A DNA stretch of 64,000 nt, taken from contig NW_019091384.1 of NCBI RefSeq assembly GCF_001949145.1, positions 829,214 through 893,213 of the forward strand. The letters run 5' to 3'. The stretch comes from Acanthaster planci (taxonomy: Eukaryota; Echinodermata; Asteroidea; Valvatida; Acanthasteridae). The notes below the pieces were generated by a model. That model did not search any database, was not told where the DNA came from, and saw only the letters and a list, made by a program, of their open reading frames with translations. Each line of letters opens with the position of its first letter. Within the stretch, counting starts at the first letter, position 1. Shown here piece after piece: positions 51,068-63,344 of the stretch. A program made the position numbers and the translations under genes.

Positions 51068-51555
51068 TTCCCGCTGTGCACAATTAAGCACAGTAGCTAC
51101 TGGAACTCACCATGTTCATTATCACACATACTAATCGTACATAAGTTTTACTGTACGCTAAGATCAAAAGTTATTGCTGCCTTTTTAAAATTTGTTGGTG
51201 CCAGTATTTTTCCCCGTAGGGGCCAGTTGATTACTCAACTTTCATGAAAGTGCTGACCCCCAGATTTTTCCTCATTAGGAGTCAATGGCTACCGTTGATA
51301 GGGTTGATAGGGTTGGCTGTATAACATGCATATTTAGGCTATATTCATTTCAGAGTATTCTTATGTAATTATGAAATCCTTTCAAAGACAGGTATCACTT
51401 AAAAATAATGTTTGTGGATTTTGCTTTGGACGTGAAGCCACAGTTTTTGTTTTTAATGTCAAAATGCTATCTTTAACTGACAGGTTCTATTCAGTGCTTG
51501 AGTTAGGAGAATTCTACTTTCATTGTGAACGACACCATCCGCTACAACAGCAATC

Positions 51556-54500
51556 ATGACAACGGAGCCTCCAATCACTGACCAGGGGAGTGTCCACAGC
51601 GGAGGCAAGGAGGACATCAACATGAACAACAATGCCAAGCCAGGAGGGGACAAACAGCCCGGAAGGGCAGGAGTGCGAAGCGGAGGTCGCAAGTCCCTGC
51701 CGTCACCGATAACAAGTGCCCGGAGTAACCCCGCCGCTGATAATCGCAATATGAGACGCATCATTGCTGAAGATCCTGACTGGTCACTGGCTACTGTGCC
51801 CTTGCTGACTGAGCTGTGTGTGAGCCATGTTGTCAACAAGTTTGCAGGTACTGTTGATTGATGTCTCTGTTATGTTGTGGTGCATTAACATCGCCTCTGA
51901 GAGGGTATAAAATCTGTGTTGCAATCGTGACTAGCATCACAAACATCAGTTTCTAGGAATTTTAGTCAAAACGTTGAACAGTTGTCTATTCAGTGAGAAA
52001 TGATTTTGTCTTGTAACTCAAACATTGCATAGGTGCTGAAGTGTGTGGACATTGGGGCAGAGCAGAATTAACTTTAGAGATTTCCTCCCCCCCCCAAAAA
52101 AATATGACCATTCCATTCAGCATATCATGTTGGAAACAGGGCATCCTAATTTGCTTTAAACTGCAGTAAAATTAAGAGTCAAATTTCAGGTAAATTTATA
52201 AAAGTGTTTACTTTCCACAAGACATATAACCCCTATACTGTAGCTACTTCATTTGAGATTCAACACTTCTAGTGCTATGGCTGGGTACCTTTCTTCACTT
52301 TTTGATCGATGACGCTTTTTTTTCCTACAGAGCATCCCAAACTAGATGAGTTACTGCCTAAATATAAAGCCAAGGTCTTGGAGAAGATTTCCACGGACCT
52401 TCCTCTGAATGTGGTCGCTCACCTTGTGTCAGATGAAGGCTACTGGGAACGTCGCTGCAAATCCCGCTGGCAGGTCTGTGATGTCTCCAAGTTTGACGGC
52501 AGCTGGAAGAGAATGTTCTTTGAGCGTCACCTAGAACACATCGTCGAGCACTTCGTCCCCGAAACCACAGACCTGACGGAGCTGAATGCCACCCTGCCAC
52601 TTGCGAGCCCCTACATCAAACGGCTGAACATCAAGCAGCTCCTCCCACCAGTTAAGGAGGAGCTCGCCAAACAGGTGGAGGATGTGTCAGACGCGGGCAG
52701 CGACGCGGGACTGGATGGGCCCAGCATGGACCACTTTGAGTTCAGCCTTGTGACCCAGAAGCTGCCCCACCTCCAGGAGCTGCGCATCACCTACGGAGTC
52801 CAGGACTGTGGCATGAACTTTGAGTGGAACCTGTTTCAGTTCACTTCCCGCGACTGCCAGCTCCTCTCCAAGTGCCTGAAGGCCTGCCGCTCGCTCAAGA
52901 TCTTCCAGCTCCACCGCAGCAAAGTGGACGACGATAAGGTCCGAGTGTTGATCGCCCACATCCTGGACCATCCGTCCTTGCAGGAGCTGGACCTGTCTCA
53001 CAACATGATAGGGGACAGTGGAGCTCGTGCCGTGGGCAAATTGCTCAACGGACACTGTGTACTGAAGAAGATTGACTTGTCCAACAATCGTATCAGAGCC
53101 AATGGAGCTGGTGCAATTGGTCATGCACTGGCAAAAAACACATCGCTCAAATACCTCAACATCAGACTGAACAGAATGGGTGATGAAGGTGGGTATAGTG
53201 TTCCTCTTTGTCTTAAATTTGTTTTATTTCTTAAACTTTGAAAACAAAATAGGAACTCGGAATGCAAACACTGTTGAATGTTAATGGCCATTTGATAAAT
53301 TTCTCACTGGATACAGATTCAAAGTAGTAAAATTATCAAAGACAGCAGAATAAAATGTTTCCCTGTACATAAAAATACTCCTTCTTTTTTTGATATTTCC
53401 AGTTTTAAGTTCTACTAAATGAATTTAGAAGGTTGGTAATTTTTTTTAAGTCCTTACTTTTAAACTTGTCCAAGACTTCCTGGAAATGTGGCCAGTACAA
53501 TATTTGTCTGGGATTTGAGACTTGATGGGATAGGATTACACGAAGATGTACATTTTGTCTTCAAGAGGAATATCCTCATGAAATCGTGATCGTGGTGACA
53601 AGAATGGTCAAATGATACCAACCGGTTCACTGTTCAATCTAAAACTCAATAGTGTATATAACTTTCTTCATACTTATGAACCAATCTTTCTTTCTGCTTA
53701 TCAGTTTCAGAAATCCTTTCTTTTGGGCTTTTTTATTTTTTAAACTGTGATAGGTGGCCAAGCACTATGTCGCGCCCTCATCAAGAACAGCACCCTAGAA
53801 GAACTGAATGTTGGAAGCAACGACCTAACAGAACCCACAGCAGCCATCATGGCTCAGGTCGTCATTAACAACATCACGCTCAGGAGGGTCAACTTGTCCT
53901 GTAACAGACTGGGCCCAGTAAGTGGCTTGAGCAATGTCAACCTGCATCTGTGTAATGTGTGTTTCTGCTGTTACAATCATCAGTGTTTTAGGCAGAAACA
54001 TGGGCGGCCTGCTGCTTTGTGTAATCAATGATATCCTTGTATAGATCAACCCATGGACCATATATAGAAGCCATTTCTGTAGTGATGCCACGATTCAATG
54101 CAGGTTGCACATTGCAAACATGAAATATCTCTTCAACCTAAAGGGTGTTGTGATTTACAAAAATACATTGTACGTGGTTGCCTCAAATAAAAAAACACGC
54201 ATTTGAAAGTAGTGCCAGCGCAAAATTGACATCTCCTCAGATTAATGTACAGTCAGTGCAGTGTTCCTGCAAAAATTTGTTTGAAAGGCAGGGTCGGGTG
54301 GGACTTAAACATTAATAATGTCATAATTTCATATTGCTAGAAATATATCTGCAAAAAGAAAGTGTTTTGTTGAATCGTAAAGGCTGTTTATTCTGCATTG
54401 TGATTTTGCCTAATTTCTGAAGAAAACAGGATTTGAAGATCAAATTTTATTCACTGAAGGCAAAAATCCTCAAAAAAACCTGATTACTTTTCTTTTTTTT

Positions 54501-54694
54501 TTGTTCATTAGGATGGAGGCAAGCAACTCCAGGAGGGCATGGAAGAGAACAAGACCATCTTGGAGCTGGACTTGAGACTGACAGAGGTTGGGCAGGAGTC
54601 AGAGTACTGCATCAATCAGATCTTGAAGAAGAACCAGGAACGGGAGCGGGAACTCCAGCTGATGGAGAAGGAAAAGAACTCGCTGGACAGATAG
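51556..54694 (+). CDS. TCTE1: Dynein regulatory complex subunit 5 (T-complex-associated testis-expressed 1), 498 aa
   Basis: DRC5/TCTE1 is a leucine-rich-repeat subunit of the nexin-dynein regulatory complex in motile cilia and sperm flagella. There are four exons: 51556-51847, 52331-53188, 53754-53917 and 54512-54694 (1497 nt with stop), all GT-AG with consistent phase. The N-terminal 65 residues are low-complexity (Gly/Ser/Asn). The conserved core begins with MRRIIAEDPDWSLA at 66-79, then SWKRMFFERHLEH and DCGMNFEWNLFQFT. About six RNI-type leucine-rich repeats follow (LQELDLSHNMIGDSGA, LKKIDLSNNRI, LNIRLNRMGDEGG, LEELNVGSNDLTEPTA, VNLSCNRLG). The protein ends in a charged Lys/Glu tail. The human protein is 501 aa, so this is full length. 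A possible 5' UTR acceptor (CTGACAG) precedes 51484. Coding GC is visibly higher than in the introns. Confidence 0.96.
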
Positions 54695-55007
54695 ATGGGA
54701 CAGGTGGATAGAACGTGGGATTAGGTCTGTGCTGGAGTTCAAGTGATTGGTTTGAATTTTATTGTGTAATATTATACAGAAACAAAATACATTGGTATAT
54801 GGCCATCTCTTGTGTACATGTACGCAAACTCTGCTGTGTTAGAGCATTCCTGTTTTGGCCTACATTGTGTGGAATGTACTTGTGTACTTGTCACCGAACT
54901 CTATTTGAGGAGTAGAATATTATCAGGTCTATTTTGAGTAAAACTGGCCCAAAACATCACCCTTGATATAAGTTTAGTCCATAATTTTGGTTTTCTCTGC
55001 AGTCTTC

Positions 55008-55013
55008 AATAAA
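55008..55013 (+). other. Poly(A) signal AATAAA of DRC5/TCTE1
   Basis: A canonical AATAAA lies 313 nt after the DRC5 stop codon in AT-rich sequence, giving a 3' UTR of about 330 nt. Confidence 0.65.
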
Positions 55014-55034
55014 ATTATAATTTAAACAATGTGA

Positions 55035-58000
55035 CTTGAGTACTATCCGCCCCGAACTGAAGTGCACCATCAATCGGCAAAAGAAAGACAAGTGGTTACA
55101 AGTGGGTTCATGCACGCAGTCTGCGTGCAAGACCATACATGCTGGAGTAAATTAGTTACGCGTACTCAGCGTGCTCCGCATCAAACGAGCATATACTTGC
55201 GCACCTCATGACGTGCCTATGCAGTGAGTACCAAAAAACACGCCCTCTTTTGTTCCACTCAATAGAGTTAAATAGACAAAAATTATACAAAGTAATACAA
55301 TTTTTTAAGTGGATGGGGGCACCCAAAACATGTGATAGTCAAATGAAGCCAAGGATGTGTGACATAATTAATGAATAATGCCTTTATAAGTAAACAGTTT
55401 TTCAAGAATATGTCATTTACAAATATGTAATTAACTAAGATGTTAATACTAAGTGAAATATCGTTGAGAACGCCACAGCACAGCATAAATTGAAAACCAG
55501 TTGAAAGATAATTATTCAGAAATTACGCCTGCATATATTTCTTTACTATGGCCACTAATATCATTTGAACGTTTCAATAACTTGTTCTTCCATCTCTGTA
55601 AGGGCCATTTCTGTTTTGAGAAGCTGATGGTCTCTAATTTATGCAGGGCTTGAATAAAGGCGTAGCACTCTGTTTTTTTCTTCCAAAATAATAAAAGATA
55701 AGAAAATTTTCATTTTATTTTTATTTAGTGATTGATATTTTTACAGATGATACTGATGGGTTAAGGATGGAATGAAATCCTAAGTGAAGAAATTTGGTTT
55801 GAACAAAATTGTTTAGAGCAAGGTTGAAGCACACCTTGCAATTTTTCACATTGCTGAATGAAAGGAAAATTCCGACCAAACTTTATCAATGGTCATTCTG
55901 GCCGATAGTGCCTCTCTCCAATTAATTTAACTTGATGTAACAAACGTTATTTTCCTTCCAGACTATGGTGAGTCTATTGTGCACTTCCATCAGAAAATTA
56001 TGGACATGATAGAAGGAAGCATGAATTATAAACAAGTAATAATATTTATCTTACGTGTAAATAAATATAAAATGACCTTAATAATGGTTCAGTTTTCAGT
56101 TCAGTATCTGTTCAGGTTGATAATCTCTGGTTCGTCCATAAAAATAATGTATAGTATGTATGCATATTTTCCATTAAATTGTTTGCATTCCTTGTTTTGA
56201 GAAATAATAAAAGAACCTGTGACGTTCATAAACAGAAAAGCACATCGTTATCATTTATAGTTGTTTATTATTAGGGCTTTATTTGAAAAAGTAATTTGGT
56301 TGAAAACACTTCATATAATCTCTTCATTGTCTTGTAAGCCGGACGTAAATGGTATGTATCACGTTTCCAGTTGGAAACATTTTCAAGTTGATGAACGAGT
56401 TTAACGGTTCCTTGTCAGAAGCTGCACCGGTCACGATTTGCAATGGCATGCCTTCATATACTTCACTGCCAGGTTTTGCGGCTCAGTTTACTACATTTCA
56501 AGAAACCAGGAGTTTACAAAAAGAAGGTCAATATCGCAGATAGTGACCCAAATGTTACATTGTTATTTATAGAATACTTTTTGGGTGATCACCCTCTGAT
56601 AAAACATTTTACCTACAAGTCATTTGATTAGTTTGCCGACCAACTGAGCAGAAGCTGAAAGATGCTGAAATTAATTTGACGTGTGTTTCGAAGACCTGGA
56701 GATTTTCAAGTATTTTGAAGGCGCAGGTACCCAACAATGTACCCAACAATGTACCCAACAATGTCACCATGGATATTTTACAGGGCTGCAACTTGAAAAA
56801 GTGGCCCAGCCTGCGCGCTAATTCAGGCCGTCACCAGAAAAGCCTTTCTGTGCGAGAAGTACGCCCTCTATTGAGCATTCTGAACAGGAGGAAAAACTTT
56901 TTTAAATCTGAAGTCCTGACGTCTCAAAGTGTTTACTTTTTACAAAGTCCGCCGAGGGCCAGGTGTACCACCAATCATCTGTGTGCGGACTCGGGCAACT
57001 CCTCCTTGGCCTCCTGCCATTTAATGACACAATCCTACGTACATGTACATGTATGTTCTCGACTTTGATCTTGATAGAGTTCCATTTGCATGCCATAAAA
57101 GTAAGAAAGAGTATCACTGAGTACGCGATGACTGGATGATAAGCTTACAAACGCAGGTGACTTTGAGGTTAGTAGCTCGAACAGTACAGTCTGTCCATCT
57201 AGACCAAGGGCGAGCATAGCGAGTGGAGACCAATAATCACGATGATATCGTTTTCCAAACTTGGTCTGTTGGTTAACATGGGTAACAAACTCTCTTCACT
57301 AGCCTACTCCTGTTACAAGACCAGCTGGAAAGATATCACTTTAATACCCCCCCCAAAATTTTGGCCTTTTTCCTGCATCAAGTGGATTAAGAATTGGGTA
57401 CATGCCGGTGGTGGGGTAGGGGGTTGTCAGGAGACAGGAGGTGTTTCTGCAATTTAAGAACCAATACTAGCCTAGGCTACTGTAGGTCTATTGTAGACTT
57501 TATAATATTTTTACTTGGGGAGTATTAAAGTAAAATTTTCCCGACCAGCCATTTTATAAGTATCCTCGATCCTCCTGTTTCTGCGCACCTTAGGCTTTGA
57601 AACAAGATTTTCAGTTGAAACATTTTAGACATGATTTTATTTGTACAACTCACAGCCTGTCATTGAAGCAATTCAAGCAAAAAAGTTACTTCTTTTTGTG
57701 CCCAGGAGTAGGCAGCTTATAGCAGGTTCGACCACATGTGTTTAAAAATTCCTGCCTAAATCTATGCAGCTGGCGCATTTGAAATCTATGGTGGCCAAGA
57801 CATGCTGCACAAGATATATTTATTGAAAGGGCAAGTCCTGGTGTTTGGCATTGTAAACAGTACTTATTCTTGTAATTTTTAGAACAATTTCAAGAGTTTC
57901 AAACTTCAAATCTTCCAGTAGTCATTTCCAGTTCATTTGAATAACTTTCTTAAATCAGTAATGGGGAAATGAGTTTTAATAAATAACAGTATTTTTACTT

Positions 58001-60118
58001 TTTATAACTTGAGGTTCCTCGGTCTGTCACTATTTAACATCCTTGCACAATAAATTACAGGTAAAGTCCCTTAATGTGTCCTTTGCTTATTTTGTTGTCA
58101 CTTTTGATCGTCTTCACTAGCCAACACTAAATATGGCACCCCATACCCTCCAGTGGTCTGTCTCCTCATCTGTACATGTACATCCCACGACTCCATATTA
58201 ACCATCCACGTCCACCTTGTCCCTAAATCCCCCTCCAAAAATAAATCTGTGATCCTGATGAACAAATAGTTTTAAGGAGAAGGCAAATAGTCTTAATGTA
58301 CTCGGAGAACACCTTCCTAATTCCATCCCAACATTTACTGCCATGTTCTTTGTTATTCGCACACCCTCAAGCACCATCACACATTGGTGAACACCCCCCA
58401 TCCCCATCCACACCCCTTCCACACCCTTGGGTTTATGTATGTGCCCTTTCCATGTTGGTGCATATCCCATCCTACCATTGATTACCTTTATACACGAACA
58501 TGGGTGACCCAGTGTCAACCATTAATCTAGCTCTCTTCTGCGGAAAAAAGAAAAACACTACAATGGATCCACCACTAATTTTTATTCAATTTCACTCACT
58601 TGACAAAATTAACAAAAAAATTACATTTTGAAACTTCAATTAAGCGAAGGGTCCTACATGTACATGTATTTCCACCCCGAAGTGCTTCACTGAATCAACA
58701 AATTTTTAATGACATCATGTGACACGTTAAAAGTACATACTAGAGAATAGAGGGCGAACGTTTAGATGACATGAAGACTCCTGAATTTTTTAGGGGACTC
58801 ACGACACAAACTCTAGTATTTGTATCTAGGCCAAAAAAAGGGTTGTTTATTCCTTTTGCACGAAAACTTAGATTACAGGATTAATTTCAAGCATTTTGGG
58901 GTCTTTTACAAAACTTTTGAACATGGACAAGCAATACAAGTGGCCACTGGTTGTTCAATAGCAGGCACGTCTGCATAACGATCACTAAAAGGTGAGTGTG
59001 CAGAAAAAAGGACTGTATATTTAGGGAGTCTGATGATATATAAATGTAACTGGGTGAACAATCAACATTGACAAAGTAGGCCTAAGCTAAGGAATGCTTT
59101 TTTAAAATCAATGTTAATGCTACTTTGTTTTGGCCAATGAAAATCTATTCCTTGTTTATCAAGGAATCTGAAAAGTTTTAAAAATACTAACTTGAAATAT
59201 CAAAAGTCCTCCTGGCCCAAAAATATAATTTTGAGTGATGATAAACAAGGAATTAATTTTAATCGGCATAACTAAGTTTATAAGCATGGAAAGAAACGTG
59301 AGAGATACCGGTAAGACAATTCTATTGGAAAGTACCCTCCTTACAAAACTGGAATTCTGTTTCTGCATCTATGTTTCTGTACAAATGCCTAGCATGGCTC
59401 ATGAGGACCATGTAAACATAGGCTACCGGTATACAGAACTGGAAGTCACTTGCAAAGTGACTTGCAGTTCTGTAAGTAGGCTACTGGTATGTGCAATGAC
59501 TGACTGACATTGTGATGATATTATGACGAATTTGGCATCAGAATGCAATTTTTTATGTAGTGGGTATATTTAGTGAAGCCATAATGCAAGTTCCAAATTC
59601 TGTATTTTTGTACCTGTATGTACAATAACCCACAACATGCCATTTCAGTTCATTCAATCCGTGCACTGCATAACAAACACAATTTTTGTTGTTCTCTCAT
59701 TTCTTTATTTTTTCAAACATGAAATCTTTGTTTATTTTCCATATTTTTTCTCTGAGGGGGGGATAGGTTTATATCCCTGTAGGAATTTTTCTTTTTTACC
59801 ACTTGAGCCTGCATTCTGTCACTTGCATGTACATGTATGCTTGTAGTGAGATGATACATGTACATGCACAAAATACTCGGGAAGTTTATTGTAAGTAAAC
59901 GTTTAGGCAAGTGTACTCATATTTTACAGGTTTTAAGTCATTTGAGTCTTTACATTCATTAACTGAAATCATTATTATATTTTGAGCAGGACAGAATATG
60001 AAAATGCCAACCACTAATTCGTGCTCATAATCAGGGCACTTTTCTCACAAATATGATGACACTTGTTTAGCAGAATTGACATACTGAGAGGGCAAAAATG
60101 ATCAATTTCTTCATCTCT
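55035..60118. other. Intergenic stretch between DRC5 and the two-pore channel gene
   Basis: No coding exon could be supported. Contents noted: a 12-bp triplication (GTACCCAACAAT) near 56728-56765, a C-rich stretch around 58370-58440, a 15-bp perfect inverted repeat (59147-59161 with 59239-59253) and the tight hairpin at 59432-59474. The promoter and noncoding first exon of the channel gene may be here, but I could not identify them. Confidence 0.45.
59432..59474. repeat. 43-nt near-perfect hairpin flanked by direct repeats
   Basis: The arm TACAGAACTGGAAGTCACTT pairs with its inverted copy at 19 of 20 positions, around a 3-nt loop. A 14-bp direct repeat TAGGCTACYGGTAT flanks it (59419-59432 and 59477-59490). 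The loop is too small for a typical microRNA precursor. Confidence 0.85.
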
Positions 60119-60372
60119 GGGTCATTCCACCAGGTTGGGGCAAAATATGTGACGGTGCCCTTGTTACATTGGTAACTTTTACCACCTGTCATGACCTGTA
60201 GAGTAGGTCATTTACTCTGTAAAAGTAACACACACCTCTGTGTTCAGTCTTGCAAGATGTATAACAATGTCAATTTGGAATCCACATGCAGGGAAAGAGC
60301 TGTTCATTTTTACAGAACCCATGTAACAATTGACTCCCTCACAAATTGTGCCCCAACCTCATGGAATGACCC
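60119..60372. mobile_element. 254-bp MITE, copy 2 (4-bp target duplication CTCT)
   Basis: This is the reverse-oriented homologue of the element at 41066-41319, the same length to the base. The termini GGGTCATTCCACCAGGTTGG and, on the minus strand, GGGTCATTCCATGAGGTTGG are flanked by CTCT (60115-60118 and 60373-60376). Its right end lies 42 bp before the first recognised exon of the two-pore channel gene. Confidence 0.9.
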
Positions 60373-60446
60373 CTCTGGATCGAAACTGAAACTAATAATT
60401 TCATATTTTCATAGCGGATCTCAAGAAGATAACAAAGGGAAAAAAA

Positions 60447-63344
60447 ATGGACAACCACGTGCATTCCTACAAGCCATCCCTCAAGATAAAGGCGAAGGAT
60501 GCAGAGCTCATGAGAGAACGGACAGAATCCATAGTGCGCCCTCGCTCAGTCAGTTTCATAAAGACTGAAGAGGGTGAAATGGTAACAATTGACCTCTTCA
60601 ATCAACCCACTGCAGAAGAGAGGACAGAAGAAACACTTGTGAATGAAAGTGTGAGTGCTTTTTGTTGGTTTTTAATGAGGGAGAGCTTGCATGTACATGT
60701 AAATCTATATCATAATCTGGGAAGGGGTTATAATAAATATGCTCAGAAATTCCAACCCCTTTCAGAAAAGATTTCTTTGGTTTTGTGTTTCCACAACTGC
60801 TTGTGTGGGTTATTTTATCTAGACACTGAAGTTGAGCTTGTCCATTTATTAGCTTATTCCCTGTTTAAAGCTTATTCCCTGTTTAAAACTATGAAAGAAG
60901 TTTGACAGGTTATCTGCATTGGATTTGAAGTGAATGAAGCCTGCTCTCCAATATCAATCCGCCCCCCGCCATCCATTAGGATGGTAAATTCAAACATTGG
61001 TGAAGTTTTCCATTCTTTAAATAAAATTAACAGGTCACCAGACAAAATTTGCATTTTTTATTGGATTCTCTGTTGAGTCTTAATCGTTGTTAAATGGCAG
61101 TGATATTTCCACTGAGTGTGCATGTGGATCTTGATAAAATGAAGGAGGTGTTCATGTAGTTGAATGAGGCATTAGTGTAGGACCAGGTTTAACACCAGGT
61201 TAAATAAGTTTAGCACTCTATGAATAGCAGATAAGATTTATGAAGTGGCAGGGTGATTCAGAAGCTGGTACATGTGTGCACTGTACTCATCAAACGTTCA
61301 AAGGTCACACATTGATGTTTAAGGTAACTGACAAGTCCCCTTTGGAATACAGTGTTTGGATTTGTACCCACATTGTTGTAATGACCTGTACAATTTACTT
61401 TGGAGTAGTTTCAAAGAGTGATTTTTAGCAATTACATTCTGTACTTGATCACAAAAGTACAGTGTGTTCACTCTTTGCACGCTGCTGCCATTGGCAGGCA
61501 GAGCCTCGATCTGGCAGCTTTACACAATAAATATAGCTTGTTTAGTGATTTGCATGTACATGTATGTTGCTTAATAATTTTGTGCATGCCGCGTTAGTTC
61601 TTATACCATGCGATTGGACAGTATTTCAAAAAGCTGCATTGACGCGATTCTGATGTGATTGTACAAGTTGCCAGTTCGGGGCTCTGCATGCCTATGGCAG
61701 TAACGTGCAAAGCGAATTGTGTGTAAGGTTCCATACTTGTACGTACATGGCATCATATTTCCAGTCATTTGTGTCTCTAAATTGTGATTTTTTACCACCT
61801 TTGCCTGTGGTTCAGATCAATTGCCAAGAAATTATGAAATTGCCTAAAGAAGAACGTGTGAGTGACAGCAAAGACATTGCATTTAATAGCTAACTTTTGT
61901 CTACTCTTCAAGATTTGCCAGCTGGAACCCTGCCATATTATCATGTTAGGAATGTCACAAGAGAAGAGCAGTTCAAGTCTGATTTTTTTTAATTATTATT
62001 TAACAGGAAACTTAATCACAGCTTTTTTAAATTTTTAAAAAATTTTTAAGTGCTATTTATTTGCATTATCATCAGGACTTATATCTTGCCGCAACGTACA
62101 TCATTGATGCCAAGCATTCCCGTAACTACAAGTTCATGACAGATCCAAAAAGTTTAAAGTAAGGTTTGTTAATCCTACAGAGTTTCATTTAAAAGCTTCA
62201 TCAATGCAATTCATGAAATCTTGTTGAATTTCTTGCTGAATTTGACGTGGGATGTCTGCAAAGAGAACACAAGCAACAGAAGTCTGCTTGAAAGATAAAA
62301 AAGTAATAAAAAGGTATAGAATAAAATTTACAAAATGGCCATTTCCATAGGGATGTAGATCACTGGAGAAACGAAATTTAAGCTATTCCCTGATGAAGCT
62401 GAGAACAGCTTGAAGGCTTTATTACTCAACATTAAGGACATCTTGGTGGACACTAGGCAAAAGTTTTATAGTAACTATACTAGTGCAATCTCATCTTGAT
62501 AAGACAACAGACAACAGACAGGAAAAGAAGGAAAGGCAACAAATAGTTGAACTGAGAACACTTGTCAAGTTTAAAAACATGAGAGGAGTAGGGCTGTGCC
62601 GATGAGCCGAATATTCGATCCATTATCAGATATTTGCATATTACTTTCCAAATTTGAATATTCGAAAGCAAAATTCATGGAAAGGAAGGAAAAATTTTCT
62701 TTTGTTTTAAATGAAAAAATTTTACCATGGAGGCTTGTTTCAAGCAGATTCAAATGAAAAGCAACAGACATCTTACAATTCAAAAATAAATTATTTTATT
62801 AAACAATTTAAAAGGAACAGAAAGTTTCAACAGGGCCAGAAGTACATGTATTGTTCATCTCTTAAATCTTGCTAAATCGTGGCTGGAGATACTCCTACAT
62901 GCGAGAAGCTATTATAGTGATTATAATGCACAATTGTGTGCGTTATTCCAACTGATTTTGTATATGGTTTGTTCATCAACAATCTGCCAGTCAGTATGAC
63001 CGAATATTCGGATATTTGATCAACTTGAAGGTCAATTATTCGAATAGCGAATTATTACAATTGACTCCACACTAGAGAGGAGAATGGCTTTTAGATGTGG
63101 GACCAAGGACTTATTCGACATTAAAAGATATCAAGAGTGCAGTTACAATGTGTCGTACATACAGCTTCTGTGCCTTCTTATTTGACTACTCACAAGTTTC
63201 CATTTTGGTGTTTTACATTTAAGGAACTATCACCTGTACAACAACACTTTCATGCAGCTCGTTCTCTACCTGTTTATTTTCTTGGACCTCGCGCTGGCTT
63301 TGTTTGAGGAGCCAGCGGTGGAGACTTTAGGCATGCCATACTGG
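60447..63344 (+). CDS. Two-pore channel (TPC2/TPC3 type), N-terminal part, continues off the window
   Basis: Two-pore channels are cation channels with two six-helix repeats, usually of endolysosomal membranes and gated by PI(3,5)P2, NAADP or voltage depending on type. Four coding exons chain in phase: 60447-60650 (its acceptor would place the exon start at 60415), 61816-61857 (42 nt), 62076-62158 and 63224-63344. The ATG at 60447 has a good context, but the frame stays open to 60415, so an upstream start is possible. The first 82 residues are charged and cytosolic. Then DLYLAATYIIDAKHSR leads into a hydrophobic S1 segment (QLVLYLFIFLDLALALFEEP) and MPYW. This aligns without gaps to the start of human TPC2, better than to TPC1. 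TPC3 is also likely, from memory. The pore domains lie outside the window. Confidence 0.8.
62589..63074. mobile_element. hAT-like nonautonomous element with 8-bp target duplication
   Basis: The octamer GAGAGGAG occurs immediately at both ends (62581-62588 and 63075-63082), the target-duplication length of hAT transposons. The element begins TAGGGCTGTGCCGAT, a typical hAT-style start; the other end read inward is TAGTGTGGAGTCAAT. Subterminal GAATATTCG words occur near both ends. It is 486 bp, has no transposase frame, and lies in the intron between the third and fourth recognised channel exons. Confidence 0.8.

Larger units (their letters stand above)
49830..51080. mobile_element. Possible foldback element built of 16-bp arrays
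   Basis: Oppositely oriented arrays of one 16-bp unit bound about 0.8 kb of unrelated interior (49946-50712). Foldback elements such as Drosophila FB and the sea urchin TU elements have inverted repeats made of short tandem units, which is the comparison made here from memory. The outer flanks are also similar when one is inverted: GTTGACCTGTTCCCGCTGTG on the right, and GTTGATTCGAAAGCTG then CACAG on the left (minus strand). No target duplication was found, and the arms differ greatly in length. Confidence 0.4.

Noticed and set aside
50812-51247. Several repetitive open frames on both strands (75-99 aa)
   Set aside because: They arise from the 16-bp minisatellite being free of stops in several frames; no flanking exon structure.
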